Part shown: piece after piece, positions 20,197-31,317 of the stretch
How the letters are laid out: every line of letters begins with the position of its first letter
Position numbering within the stretch: position 1 is the first letter of the stretch
Made by a program: the position numbers and the translations under genes
Notes under the pieces: generated by a model
Seen by the model: the letters and a program-made list of their open reading frames with translations, nothing else
What the model was told of the DNA's origin: nothing
Database searches by the model: none
Assembly (NCBI RefSeq): GCF_026262505.1
Contig: NC_067208.1
Coordinates: forward strand, 17,493,962-17,557,961
Source of the DNA: Trichomonas vaginalis G3
Taxonomy: Eukaryota > Parabasalia > Trichomonadida > Trichomonadidae
DNA length: 64,000 bases
Direction: 5' to 3'

Positions 20197-21501
20197 TTAT
20201 TCGTCAAAATCTTGGAGTGTCTGAAGAGTTGCATCTTCAGCGACTTCATCAGCTCTATTTCCAAACATATTTGGTATTTTCTTGCTGCAGCCAGGTACAT
20301 CAAGAAGAATCTTCAACAGTTGGTTATTTCCTGCTCTAGATGCAAGGAAAACAGGCGATTCTCCTTTTTCATCTGTGCAATTTACGTTGCATTTAGAATC
20401 AATGCAGAATTTAACAACTCTTATCTCATTCTGTTCTGATGCACGACATAAACAAATATTCAATTCGGAGTTGTAGAATGCCTGAGCGATTTTTGGTCGA
20501 ATGTAATTGAACAAATCAATTCTCTTGAAATAAGTTGCGACTCTGAGGCATTTTTCGAAGTCATAACCACGAGATAAGAAGTATTGTATCGATTTCATGT
20601 TTCCACCGGCAACAGCGAACATCATCGGAGAAGAAAATTGTATTTTATGTGATAATATCCAGTCAACGATCTTTGTTGAGCCAAAGAAGGCTGGAAAGTC
20701 AATATATGATGGTGTCATCTTCAAGAATTGGCATGGAATAAACAAAATGTCATCAACAAATCCTTCCAAATCTATTTTTTCTTGATTTACGTGCCTTTCG
20801 AAAGAATTGACATCATCTTTCATTATACTGTAGGCAATATGTGTCTTTTCAACACCAATTTCTGTAAGTTCTTTTAATTTCGAAAAATCATTTTCGCTAA
20901 GTTCGGAAAATCTGTCTTGATATGGGTGTAAACACCTCTCTGTAAGTCGAAGATCAGGAATCATCTCGTTTAACTTCTTTGTAAAGCGTTGATCCGTAGA
21001 TGTAATTTCTGGTAAAAAGAATAAAGCGGCAAGGAATAAAAAGTTTGGTCTGGAGGCATCTATTTCTTTCATTGATGCTGTAATTGACTGAATTTTGACA
21101 AGTTTAGCATTCAAAAGCATTCTTAGAAAGTGAAATTTCGTAATAACAACATCTGGATTGTATTCTGGTGTGAATTCGAAGCATACTTTAATTATCTCGG
21201 CTGGAAGAGCTCCAATTGCATTCCTTTTGCTTTCTCCAGCTAAAATTTTTGAAATTAATTCAACATAAAGTGGTAATTCCAGGAAACGGAGTTGAATCGT
21301 ATTTAATAGAGTCTTGCATAAAATTGGTAATGATTCTTGTGTCTTGGCAAAGGTTGAACTTATGATATATTTGGCAATATGTTTCAAATTTGATTCATTG
21401 AGGTCTGAAAACCATGAATTAAGCTCCATTATACTTTTTTGTTTTAGGGTTAATTGAACATCTTCACGAAATCCATTTGGAGTATCAATTGCGTAGAGCA
21501 T
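20197..21501 (-). CDS. ankyrin-repeat protein
   Basis: A 434-residue protein starting at the ATG at 21501. The first 240 residues are helical and without a motif I recognise, in keeping with the amino-terminal region of many trichomonad ankyrin proteins. Residues about 270-430 show ankyrin-type helices: PAFFGSTKIVDWILSHKI, MMFAVAGGNMKSIQYFLSRG and the clear repeat GESPVFLASRAGNNQLLKIL. Ankyrin repeats bind other proteins; partner and role are unknown. TCAATTTTTC lies upstream but has A where the initiator prefers a pyrimidine. It is the gene nearest the tRNA. Confidence 0.75.
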   Translation of the reverse strand: MLYAIDTPNGFREDVQLTLKQKSIMELNSWFSDLNESNLKHIAKYIISSTFAKTQESLPILCKTLLNTIQLRFLELPLYVELISKILAGESKRNAIGALPAEIIKVCFEFTPEYNPDVVITKFHFLRMLLNAKLVKIQSITASMKEIDASRPNFLFLAALFFLPEITSTDQRFTKKLNEMIPDLRLTERCLHPYQDRFSELSENDFSKLKELTEIGVEKTHIAYSIMKDDVNSFERHVNQEKIDLEGFVDDILFIPCQFLKMTPSYIDFPAFFGSTKIVDWILSHKIQFSSPMMFAVAGGNMKSIQYFLSRGYDFEKCLRVATYFKRIDLFNYIRPKIAQAFYNSELNICLCRASEQNEIRVVKFCIDSKCNVNCTDEKGESPVFLASRAGNNQLLKILLDVPGCSKKIPNMFGNRADEVAEDATLQTLQDFDE

Positions 21502-21727
21502 TTTTCGGAATAAAGAAAAATTGATCGAATTTCAAAAAGAAAATACGGATGTCTAGAGGTAAGTAAAAGAGATAGATAATTAATAGGGAAAGTTCATGTT
21601 CAAAAAAGCCCGTAGCGATTATTTTTCATACAAATATTTGACTTGTCAGATAATATCGGAAATGAGGAAAATAGGAGATGGAATTTATTACTAATGTTAT
21701 TTAAATTTATAGAAATATTTCTGGAAA
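21502..21727. other. intergenic spacer before tRNA-Asp
   Basis: This short spacer between the ankyrin gene and the tRNA carries no gene that I can see. Confidence 0.3.
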
Positions 21728-21799
21728 TCGGTCATAGTGTAATGGTTATCATGTAAGATTGTCGTTCTTTTGATCCGGGTTCGATTCCCGGTGACCGAG
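21728..21799 (+). tRNA. tRNA-Asp (GUC)
   Basis: The cloverleaf can be drawn by hand. Acceptor TCGGTCA pairs with TGACCGA, with discriminator G. The D arm is GTGT...TCAT with GG in the loop. The anticodon arm is TAAGA-TTGTCGT-TCTTT, which puts U33 before GUC. The T arm is CCGGG-TTCGATT-CCCGG, with a perfect B-box core GGTTCGATTCC. No intron is present. The top pair of the anticodon stem is a T-T mismatch. Confidence 0.9.
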
Positions 21800-21800
21800 C

Positions 21801-21806
21801 TTTTTT
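21801..21806 (+). terminator. RNA polymerase III terminator
   Basis: A run of six T begins two bases after the discriminator of the tRNA, the expected stop signal for polymerase III. Confidence 0.8.
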
Positions 21807-22079
21807 ATTATTTTTTTATGCAGTGCTTAAAGGTACATCTTCAATTTTTTGCATTGCAAAGTTGATCAATGGCTTTTTAAAGTCGTACATTCTTAAAAAC
21901 TGACTGTTATCATATGCTAAAAATTTGAAAAAATAATTTTTATTAAATAATATAACAAATATTTCAAATAAAATTAATAAAATACAAGTAATTTGTAGGG
22001 CTTACATTTTTGCATCATTCATGAGACAATAAAGATTCATGAGTATTAATGAAAATGTAATTTTATGTTAAATAAACAA

Positions 22080-22283
22080 TTACGCTGATGAAACAGATGA
22101 TAAATCCTTGTCTGAGAAGTTTTCTGCATTTGCAATCGTTGGTTGTTGATGATCAAAATTTGATGAATGTTGTGGTGGAACTAAAGCATCTTGTGGAACT
22201 TGAGTTGGTTCGGTTGGTTCGGGTAAAGCATTTGGATTAGCATATTTTGCTGCAGAGTCTTGGTTGTCAGCTTCTTTGCACAT
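22080..22283 (-). CDS. possible small Pro/Gln-rich protein
   Basis: A 67-residue frame from the ATG at 22283. The protein is of low complexity: acidic and Ala/Asn-rich at the start, then PEPTEPTQVPQDALVPPQ, ending Ser-rich. A TCATA word directly before the ATG fits the initiator consensus but would leave a leader of only a few bases. There is no homology that I can see. It may be a chance frame; it is listed because its composition is more protein-like than the other short frames around it. Confidence 0.3.
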   Translation of the reverse strand: MCKEADNQDSAAKYANPNALPEPTEPTQVPQDALVPPQHSSNFDHQQPTIANAENFSDKDLSSVSSA

Positions 22284-22800
22284 TATGATATTTTTTGACA
22301 ATTTGTATCGTCGTAAACGTTTCAAAAACGCTCTTTACAAGGTATAGTTTTTAAAACGGAAATAGCCATATCTCTGTTTAATTTAGAGTTTTCAGTGAAT
22401 GAAATCGAGTTTTCACATCAATATTCAGTCAAAATTGTGAAAATATATTCAAGATTGTGTTCAGCGAACACTTATATATGTAAATACTCTTATTTTATCT
22501 TTTGAATGTAATTCTTAGAGGTAATAATATTCATCTTGATATTAAAGAATCACACAAATAAATATCGCAGTAATGATTGTAATGATTCGTTTCTCATTAA
22601 GAAACTCTATTAAGTAATAATCCCTTATTAATCAAGAAGCTCCAATCTGAGAAGAGTGGTAAAAATTTAGGAAAATTTGAGCAATTAAATAAAAAAAATA
22701 TAAAACCATATAGACAAATAAGAAACACTTCAAGTAGATAAAACAAACAAATAACATATTTTACAAAACAAAAAATATATAAACATATAAATTTCCATTT
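22284..22800. other. AT-rich intergenic region
   Basis: No gene or repeat is seen. The region separates the possible small gene from the 3' end of the pecanex-like gene. Confidence 0.35.
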
Positions 22801-25800
22801 TCATGAAATTGTTGAATTTGGTGGTGGAGAGAATGAAGGCATAACAGGAGAAACTAATGCAGGATATCCTATTGGCAAATCGCAAGCTTGAACAATCAAA
22901 TTTCTCATTGTGTGGTCGTCCTCTTGAATTGATAGTCTTTCGCTGTTATCTTCGCCAAAGAATATCTGTTCAACTGCTTCACTTGCCCAATATGACCTTA
23001 CAAACTCTTTTTGCACAGACAAAACGTCCCAAACAACTTCAGTCAGTCTAAAGAACAAAACGAAACGGCCATCGGCTTTATCTTCAAATGCGACCAAGTC
23101 TTTTCTTTCTTGCATGAATGCTTCACTAAATTCTGTACTTTGTGCAGGAGCAACGAAGTATCTGAGGCTTGTATCTGATATAAATGCTCTGCATGACTCG
23201 GTTGTGTCTGTTTCTGGTCCTAATGACATGGAACATAATGATAAATACAAAACGATGTTTCTGGCAGCATTTTGGATGATTGGCTCTGGATGGCCATGGA
23301 AAACTCTAAATAATTTGTCCCTGTCAATTGCGTCGTTTGTAAAGATTGATTCCATAAAATTCTTTTCTAACCATTTTAATGACTTTTTCATGGAATCGTC
23401 GACATTAATCTCGACAACAGTTATGGCTAATTGGAAATCAATGTCCAATTCCCCGTCTAATTCAAAGGGAGGCAACTTATTTTCGACAATGAAAGGTTTT
23501 GCACTGACAGCGAAGGCCAAGAATGACCAGAAACGCATTTCATCAACTGTTAGACTTATAAATGCATCCGAACTCTTAATTTTTGTTACATTATATTGCC
23601 ATAAAATAACTCCAGTGGCTCTTGTCTTCCAATCCGTAATCATATACATGCAGCTTGATGTAATATTAGGAACTCCATCCTTGTAACTGGAAATATCATC
23701 TTTAAGCTTTGCAATTTCGCCTAGATGACAAATTGTTTCATCATTGTACTCCAAACCTCTTAATTGGAACAGAACTGAGTTTGGTTCGATACTTATTATA
23801 TGCACAAATGCCGCCAAAGGCTCGCTAAGGAACAAATAAAAAGAATTTGAGCTAACAATGCCCAAACGGCCGGATCTGACCAAACCGTAAAGGGAAAAAA
23901 CAAGGGATTGAGTCATTGAAGTGTAAACTGGAGTTTCTATGGGATGTTCCGTTCGATGTTGGAGATAATTCCTTGCAATATCGATATTTCGGTTCTCCAA
24001 CACTTGGTTCCAGAACGAATTTGGTCGGGGAGGGAATGGCAAAAGAATGTAAGGGAATTTTGATGGAATATGGTAAGGAGCACCAGTAACGAAGCTCCAG
24101 ATGAAAGCTATAGTTGTAACTGACCTATCTGCAAACGGTACAGACATAATTATTAAAGTCACAAAGTATAATGTAATTTTTTCTAAAATTGTATCGCCGG
24201 AGAAGTGATCTAGTATCTGATAAACAGCCGGAAGTCTGGATCTACTCCAGAAATCTGTAACTGATATCACAGAAACCAATTTCTGCAAAACCATCATTGA
24301 ATAAAAAATTCCAAAGGTTCTATCGGTCAAATTAAGTTCTATTTCGTAGAATATTTTTTCAATGAGCAGGGCCAACGCAAAAATGTGAGGTTCCGTGAAA
24401 GACTTATTTATGCACATTATTAGGATGAATCCTGTCAATATGAAGTTGGCGGGATTGATGGACAATGTCAGTCCCAAAACCATTGGACAGATGAAGCAAG
24501 GTGTCAAAAATCTTATGAAATTAACCGTATTTGAAGTGAACGGAATAAATCTTGTCGTAAAGAAGATATATCGGTTAATTGCGCATCCGTATGGCCAAAG
24601 TATATCGAATACGCCTAAAAATGTCATGGAAAATATATATAATACTGATTCAGTCGAAAAAGTGGTTGAAGCGCCTGTATAACAGCCGATATAAGCTACA
24701 ACACCCATACATAGTATGAAAACAACTGAAATAAGCGATCTCCATGAGAGTTTGAAACAAATTCTTGTCGGAATTTGTAAAATTACTACAATTATTGCGC
24801 ACGACAAGCTAAGTGTTAATCTGCTATAATTAGCTGATAAAATACCAGTAATAATTGCATATAAAATGGCAGATCTAATAAATAAAATTAATGCATTGCC
24901 ACAGCTTGTAACTCCGCAATGACCGAACAGATACCTTGATGCCCATTCCAATATCCAGGTCAGCATCGTAATCGGGTGGCCAATAAATAAATATGTCCAT
25001 AATGGGAACAAATAAAGGCCGTAAACGAAGAAATAGTATAGCCAATGTATGAATTCTGTTATATTCTCTTGAATGGCCGAATCTTTTAATAAATCTGGAA
25101 ATAATTTATTTGATTGAATAAATTGCAAAATTCCGACAACACAAGCTATTGAAGCTGGTCTGGTAATTCCTGTGTATATGTCTCCTGTCGTTGTTGAGTA
25201 ATAATCGACTTCTGGTGGATGCAAAGTGCTGTACAAAGCTGGCCCGAAAACAAAGCAAAGCCAGATCTTCCCTGGTAATGGAAGTGTCTTCATATGCATC
25301 GGACACAGTACATTCATAAGAAAATTTACGCAAAATGCAATAATTACGTAGAAAAAGGAAGTATTTCCGCCAAATAAAGAATCTAAGCTATCTCTTGTAA
25401 AAGGTAATGTAAATTGATGGCCGCATATGATTAAAACGTCTTTCTTTTCGTTTTCTGATGAAGTATCTGCTTCAGAAACTTGATTTTCTGATTCTGTAAC
25501 AATTTTTATGAAATTTATAACGACATTTGGTTCAAAACCTCTGTCAATAAGATCAGAAAAGATGTTTTCGGTAATAGGACCGTCGTATGGGATATCATTT
25601 CTTAAATCCCATAATTCTTGAGGGATTCCTTCTGGAGGAGTATTGCTAGACAGCTGCGCTTTTCTGGTGATAGTTGTATTTTCTGTGTTTTGTTGTTTTT
25701 TTGGTATAATTTGGGTATGATTTACTATTAATGTTAAAATTACTAAGGTTATTTTGATTGCGAATATGAAAAGTGATAATACTATCGAAAATTGGATAGA

Positions 25801-25959
25801 TTGTGTCCAAGTAAAATCATAAAATGCAGGAATCAAATATACTAAAATTAAAAGGATGAAAACTATCATTCTGATAATATTAGTTGCAATATTATTAGAA
25901 ATGGCTAGCCCTGAACAAAAGGAGATGAGCCAGCGCCGATGTCCATCCCCTATTGTCAT
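22801..25959 (-). CDS. pecanex-like multi-pass membrane protein
   Basis: A 1052-residue protein starting at the ATG at 25959 (a TTG lies just before). It has two hydrophobic segments near the start, a hydrophilic loop (residues about 85-175), then a block of about ten or more membrane segments to residue about 630. The carboxy-terminal soluble part carries the pecanex signature: SLYGLVRSGRLGIV, then SEPLAAFVHIISIEPNS, then FQLRGLEYN, matching in order the animal pecanex pattern of LGRWG, LNALVHLIEI and FQLRGLEF. Pecanex proteins act in the endoplasmic reticulum and Golgi and are linked to Notch-pathway maturation in animals; a trichomonad has no Notch, so a general secretory-pathway role is inferred. 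The length is shorter than the animal proteins. Confidence 0.8.
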   Translation of the reverse strand: MTIGDGHRRWLISFCSGLAISNNIATNIIRMIVFILLILVYLIPAFYDFTWTQSIQFSIVLSLFIFAIKITLVILTLIVNHTQIIPKKQQNTENTTITRKAQLSSNTPPEGIPQELWDLRNDIPYDGPITENIFSDLIDRGFEPNVVINFIKIVTESENQVSEADTSSENEKKDVLIICGHQFTLPFTRDSLDSLFGGNTSFFYVIIAFCVNFLMNVLCPMHMKTLPLPGKIWLCFVFGPALYSTLHPPEVDYYSTTTGDIYTGITRPASIACVVGILQFIQSNKLFPDLLKDSAIQENITEFIHWLYYFFVYGLYLFPLWTYLFIGHPITMLTWILEWASRYLFGHCGVTSCGNALILFIRSAILYAIITGILSANYSRLTLSLSCAIIVVILQIPTRICFKLSWRSLISVVFILCMGVVAYIGCYTGASTTFSTESVLYIFSMTFLGVFDILWPYGCAINRYIFFTTRFIPFTSNTVNFIRFLTPCFICPMVLGLTLSINPANFILTGFILIMCINKSFTEPHIFALALLIEKIFYEIELNLTDRTFGIFYSMMVLQKLVSVISVTDFWSRSRLPAVYQILDHFSGDTILEKITLYFVTLIIMSVPFADRSVTTIAFIWSFVTGAPYHIPSKFPYILLPFPPRPNSFWNQVLENRNIDIARNYLQHRTEHPIETPVYTSMTQSLVFSLYGLVRSGRLGIVSSNSFYLFLSEPLAAFVHIISIEPNSVLFQLRGLEYNDETICHLGEIAKLKDDISSYKDGVPNITSSCMYMITDWKTRATGVILWQYNVTKIKSSDAFISLTVDEMRFWSFLAFAVSAKPFIVENKLPPFELDGELDIDFQLAITVVEINVDDSMKKSLKWLEKNFMESIFTNDAIDRDKLFRVFHGHPEPIIQNAARNIVLYLSLCSMSLGPETDTTESCRAFISDTSLRYFVAPAQSTEFSEAFMQERKDLVAFEDKADGRFVLFFRLTEVVWDVLSVQKEFVRSYWASEAVEQIFFGEDNSERLSIQEDDHTMRNLIVQACDLPIGYPALVSPVMPSFSPPPNSTIS

Positions 25960-26863
25960 CAAAAACTTAACTTTAATAAAAACTTGATAATCGTAAATTA
26001 GAAATTGAGAGTTAATAAAAATTTATTATCGGCAAAATAATCATATAATAAAATTATTTGGAAAATCCTAAAAATATTCTCCTTCCGTCAAAAAAATTGA
26101 GAGAAATTGTGTTCGTCATTTAAGTTGATATTTGCATATCTGTGATTATTGATATATGAAGACATTACATTTCATATTTTTGCAACGGTTTTTTTGAATA
26201 AACTTTATTCAGTAGAAATAAATGCCATCCGATTTTATTCTAAGGCAATTTTTGAAACTGGAGCAAGACGAAGCTTGCATAGATATAAGTGCTTCAGCCT
26301 TTTCTATTTTGCAGTTTTATTTTATGTAATTAAGAAGATATTACTAGCCATACTCAACTTTATCTAGCTAGATGCTTTGAAAGCTAGTAAATTAAAACTA
26401 ATTTGCAGCTTATTGAAATTCTTGCGCCATGCTTCATGATGTATTAGATTTGTTAATTTTATTTTCCATAATTCTTTAATAAAATTTGTAAATATAATAT
26501 ATTAGATTTGTAAAGTTAAGCTCTATCATTTTCATATTTATTTTATTGGATTTATTTTCATATTTATCATTGATTTATAGGATTCTTTTTCTTATAATAT
26601 TTAATATTGCTTTATTGAGTTCTATTTATTATATCAAATGTTCTCTTGATCACGGGGCCAACATCTTCAAGTGGGCCAAAGCATACGAAACACAAAAACT
26701 CTTCATTGCCTGATTAAAGTCTTTCATAATTGTTTTATATTGTTTTAATCAAACTAGACATAAATTGCCAAGTTGGCGAGTTTATATATATATATGTTGA
26801 AAGAAAACATAGTTGCATCATTGCGAATCCGAGCACGTGGGCGTCAAAAAGTGCTCGCCGAGC
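25960..26863. other. intergenic region
   Basis: No gene is supported. A short ankyrin-like scrap can be read on the + strand near 26650 (DHGANIFKWAKAYETQ), perhaps a decayed piece of a gene. A hairpin GAGCAC/GTGCTC is at about 26831-26857, just past the end of the ankyrin gene. The rest is plain AT-rich. Confidence 0.35.
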
Positions 26864-28976
26864 TCACCATAAAAAATCGAGATCTATAGGTTTTTCTTCT
26901 TTTTTAGCGCTCTCATCTGCATACTCAGCAGCACTTTTTCCATCATTATCCTTTTCATTGATATTCGCACCATGTGAAATAAGAAGTTCGGCTATTTCTT
27001 TACTATTTGTACAAGCTGCTTCATGAAGTGCAGTTTTTCCGTTTTTATCTTTTTCATTGATATTTATGCCATGTGAAATAAGAAGTTTGGCTATTCCTTT
27101 ATTGTTTTCATGGATTGCAATATGAAGAGCAGTGCAGCCATCTTTATCTTTTTCGTTGATATTTGCACCATTCGAAAGAAGAAGTTCGGTTGTTTCTTTT
27201 TGAACCCAGCCATATTTTCTTGCTGCTTCATGAAGTGCAGTTCTTCCGCCATTGTCTTTTTCATTGACATTTATACCATGTGAAATAAGAAGTTCGGCTG
27301 TTTCTTTTTTATTTGCATAGGCTGCTTTATGAAGTGCAGTTTTTCCGTCATTATCTTTTTCATTGATATTTATGCCATGTGAAATAAGAAATTCAGCTGT
27401 TTCTTTACTATTTTTATAGGCTGCTTTATGAAGTGCAGTTTTTCCGTCATTATCTTTTTCATTGATATTTATGCCATGTGAAATAAGAAATTCAGCTGTT
27501 TCTTTACTATTTTTATAGGCTGCTTCATGAAGTGCGGTTTTTCCGTTATTATCTTTTTCATTGATATTTATACCATGTGAAATAAGAAGTTCGGCTGTTT
27601 CTTTTTTATTTGCATAGGCTGCTTTATGAAGTGCAGTTTTTCCGTTATTATCTTTTTCATTGATATTTATACCATGTGAAATAAGAAATTCGGCTGTTTC
27701 TTTACAATCTTGAAGTGCTGCATAATGAAGTGCGGTTTGCCCATATCCTTCTTTTTCATTGATATTCGCACCATGTGATATAAGAAGCTCGGCGGTTTCT
27801 TTACTATTATTTTCTGCTGCAACATGAAGAGCAGTTTTTCCATGTTTATCTTTTTCATTGATATTTGCACCATGTAAAATAAGAAGTTCAGCTGTTTCTT
27901 TACTATTTTATAGGCTGCTTCATGAAGTGCGGTTTTTCCGTCATTATCTATTTCATTGATATTTATACCATGTGAAATAAGAAATTCGGCTGCTTCCTTA
28001 GAATTTTCATAGGCTGCATTATGAAGAGCGGTTGATTTAAGATAATCTCTTGCCATGATGTCAGCACCAAGTGATAAGAAATATTCGCAAATGGATGGAA
28101 TATTGAAACATGCTGAATAAACAAAACATGTGTTAATATCATTAGTTAGATCGAAATAAACTAAAAATGATTCAAGGTTTTTATGATCTATGCAATGATA
28201 TAAACGTATATATATATCTATATTGTATTCATTCATCAAGAATGTAACAAAATCAATATTGTGTGAAATAATTGCATACTTCATGCAATCTTTATCTGGT
28301 TTGTGATGTTTCAAACATTCACTCATAATCTCTGGATTTCCTCCTAGAAATGAACTTATTAGACATTTATAAGTTATTTCTGAGTTAAATTTTGTTCTTA
28401 ATAACTTGAAACAGTCAACAGCTCCATGGTAGCAGCATAATTCAAGTAATGTAGATTGTTTCATCTCATGTGGATATAAACTGCTTACAAGTTTTTGATC
28501 TTTATCAAATCCTTCTCTTTCGGTGAATGAAATGAATCTTTCTAAATCATTATACATAATTGCTCTGTAAATTGTATCTTCTGTATGAATATCAAGATTT
28601 TTTGATTTAATTTTTTCGAAATCATCAAATTTGTTTAATTTAATTCCATATTCTTTGTAAAACAATAAGTTTGAAATAAATCAACATTTCTGACCTCCAG
28701 GATATGATAATCATCTGAAATGAGTTTCGCAAGATATAAATATGACTTTGTATAACGATTATTATACGGAATGATATCAAAAATATCTTTTATTAAAATT
28801 TGCGGAAGACGCTTCTCTGAATCAATCAATTCTGTTTGTATCATTTTGTAAATCTTGTTTAATTCTTCTTCTTTTTCCGTTTTCAGTTGATACAATGCAT
28901 TATATGAATCGATATAGTATTTAAACTTATCTCGCACTTCACCGTATTTGTTTGGATGAATGTCTTGATCAGACAT
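26864..28976 (-). pseudogene. DUF3447/ankyrin-repeat protein gene with two frameshifts
   Basis: The ATG at 28976 begins MSDQDIHPNKYGEVRDKFKY, the typical opening of a very large T. vaginalis family with an alpha-helical amino-terminal domain (DUF3447) and ankyrin repeats. About twelve 33-residue repeats follow (pattern NDGKTALHKAAYxNxKETAELLISHGINI), spaced 99 bp, once 108. The reading frame shifts near 28675 and near 27905; at the second, the repeat spacing drops to 98 bp with one T fewer in a T-run. The last repeat leads to a short tail ending in DLDFLW and TGA at 26864. The gene is probably a young pseudogene, but sequence errors in homopolymers would look the same. Confidence 0.8.
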
Positions 28977-29036
28977 TAAAAATTTTTTAAAAGGACAAAT
29001 TTGTATTTTACCATAAATAATATCTTTAATATTCAT

Positions 29037-31317
29037 TAAGGATACCCTTACGTGTCAGATTTTTTGCGCATACGAAGAAGTCATGCTAGACATGAGCTAT
29101 AAACCTGAAATTTTAGCAACATATTTAAAACTTTTTAAACTACAATACACTTTAATATTCAAGAACAAAAATATTCTTTTTAGAAATTACATAATTATTT
29201 TATGTGAAATCTATATAAAAACATATTTTGCGAGCGTAACTTTTTTCTTTATAAGCACCTTATATGACTGATAAACTGTGAAGGCACATAATTGTTAATT
29301 CATAGAGTTGATATGTTTCCAAAATTGAGAGGAAATTTGAAAATTGAATACCCTTTCAATTCAATTTTCAAAAGATATCAGCTCCTTCAATAATTGAAGG
29401 ACGATTTTGATCATTTGCTCTTAAAACAAGTATGCCATGGAGAAAAAAGTTACGCTCGCAAATCTGAAATATAACTATCATATAAAAAAATTAAATTTCT
29501 AATTTTTTACTCTATAGATATTATTGGCCACTTGTGTAATGCATAAAAGTTTATGTCATATGCATACATTTGGAAGTATGGGAGACGAGGGAAATTACTT
29601 CTATGAGGCACTAGGATTTTTAAAAATTTCTCTATCGGACTCACCATTCAATTTCTCGAAAATTAAAAAAAATCAATAATAGCTAAAATGTATTATGCAT
29701 AACAAATTTTAATGTTACACGGTATTTTTTGAACTTCATGACATGAATTTTCTTTATATTATTTTTTTTTGGATTTTCTATGATTTATGCGATAAGCTGG
29801 AACAACATTGTAAGTGCAATGATATCATTTATAGAGAAATCTAAAACTTCAGCATTCAGAACTCGCAACCACAAAAATATTCATTTGCTAAGTAAGTAAA
29901 GTTGATTAAGTTCGACACTTAGCTTTTATACGTAAAACCAAGTGTGTATTGTTATTTCTTGTTAAATTATTGAGAAAAAAATAAATTGTAAGAGAAACGA
30001 TACTGATTATTGAAATAATATTGAGGGTAGCTGCAGATTTCTTCATTAACATGCCGGAAATTTGTTAATCTTGGTTTTCTATCATAAAATCTGTCGAAGA
30101 ATCTAAAAACGGAGATATGAAATAGAGATCATGTAAATCTAGAGTATCCTGTCAGAAAAATAGACTAAGCATGTAACCCTTTTTTGGTCATAAACACTTT
30201 TTACCACTTAGTCATACAGATGATCATTAAATTTAAACGAGCACTTTTTGTCAGAATTTATTCTTTTACAAAGACAGAAGATTTTAGTATTATTTAATAT
30301 TAGTGCTGTAGCAAAATTCAAAAAACGGTGAAAATTCAGTGAATTTGTGAATTCACATTTTTTTTCGACATTTTTCTTGATATATCCATGCACATTAAGA
30401 ACACAGCTTTGATACGCTTAAAAAAGCATATTTCATATGAAATTGTTAAAGAAATAAACAATTTATATAAAAATTGCACTTATGGGCAGTTTAGATATAT
30501 AATTTATATATAACATATATACAAATCCATAGACAAAGTGCAATAACTACAATGTTGTAGAAAATTACAGCAGAAATACTGACTTTTTGAAGGATAATAA
30601 GAATTCTTCTAAATGTTGTATTTTTATAATTTGATTGATTTTTTTTACTATTTCATTAATCTTTTATGAATAATAATTATTTTTAATATATGTGCTATTA
30701 AAATTTCAAATTTTGACTAATATATCTAAGTTATCTGAACGAAACATTTAGAAAATATCATACTTACATTGAAATAGCAAGTAGAGCATATTAATAGCAA
30801 GTTTCTTGGCTTTATATCTATCATCTATTGTTGTTTGATCAAACAAAATTCACTCTATTATATGGTGTCAATTAATTAAAACAATTTTTAATAGTTATTT
30901 ATTTAGTGCGAATAAGTGCAAACTCATAAATGAATAACTTAATAGTAGAAATGAATTATCTGATATAAATCTCACATTTTGTCCATCAGAAATACTTTAA
31001 TTGCATACGCATAACTATTAGTAATACGTCTGGAGTGTCAATTAATAACAATCCCACAACAAGTAAAATTCAGATTTTTATTAAACTTATTTTTTCCTAA
31101 AAGTTTTTCTCAAATTACTATATATACATATGTGGATAAAATAATAGTAATATTGTAAAAAATTAGATAATTTTTTTTATTTGAGAACCTCTCAAAAGTT
31201 CATTCAATTTATCAATTGTTTCAGTTTGATGTATATTCATTTCTGGAGCCTAAAACTTTAGCAATCATGACAATATCATATTCTCTTTCTAACTACGCAA
31301 TGTAAGGGTATCCTTAA
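29037..31317. mobile_element. candidate DNA transposon derivative with 16-bp inverted ends
   Basis: TTAAGGATACCCTTAC at 29037 is repeated inverted as GTAAGGGTATCCTTAA ending at 31317. If the ends are AGGATACCC, each is flanked by TA, the target used by mariner-type elements; TTAA is the other possible reading. The 2.28-kb interior is AT-rich with no transposase that I can see, though an 81-codon frame at 31289-31534 on the - strand abuts the right end and could be decayed coding sequence. The left end lies 61 bp before the start of the ankyrin gene. The match is short, so chance is not excluded. Confidence 0.4.
29228..29462. mobile_element. 235-bp MITE-like palindromic element
   Basis: TTTGCGAGCGTAACTTTTTT at 29228 is repeated in inverted orientation ending at 29462, with perfect arms of 22 bp. 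Further short palindromes (AATTGAA, CCTTCAATAATTGAAGG) lie inside. No coding capacity. Target duplications are not clear. It sits inside the larger 29037-31317 candidate. Confidence 0.6.

Noticed and set aside
25959-25962. Pecanex-like start at the TTG at 25962
   Set aside because: An ATG follows directly, and TTG starts are not expected in this organism.
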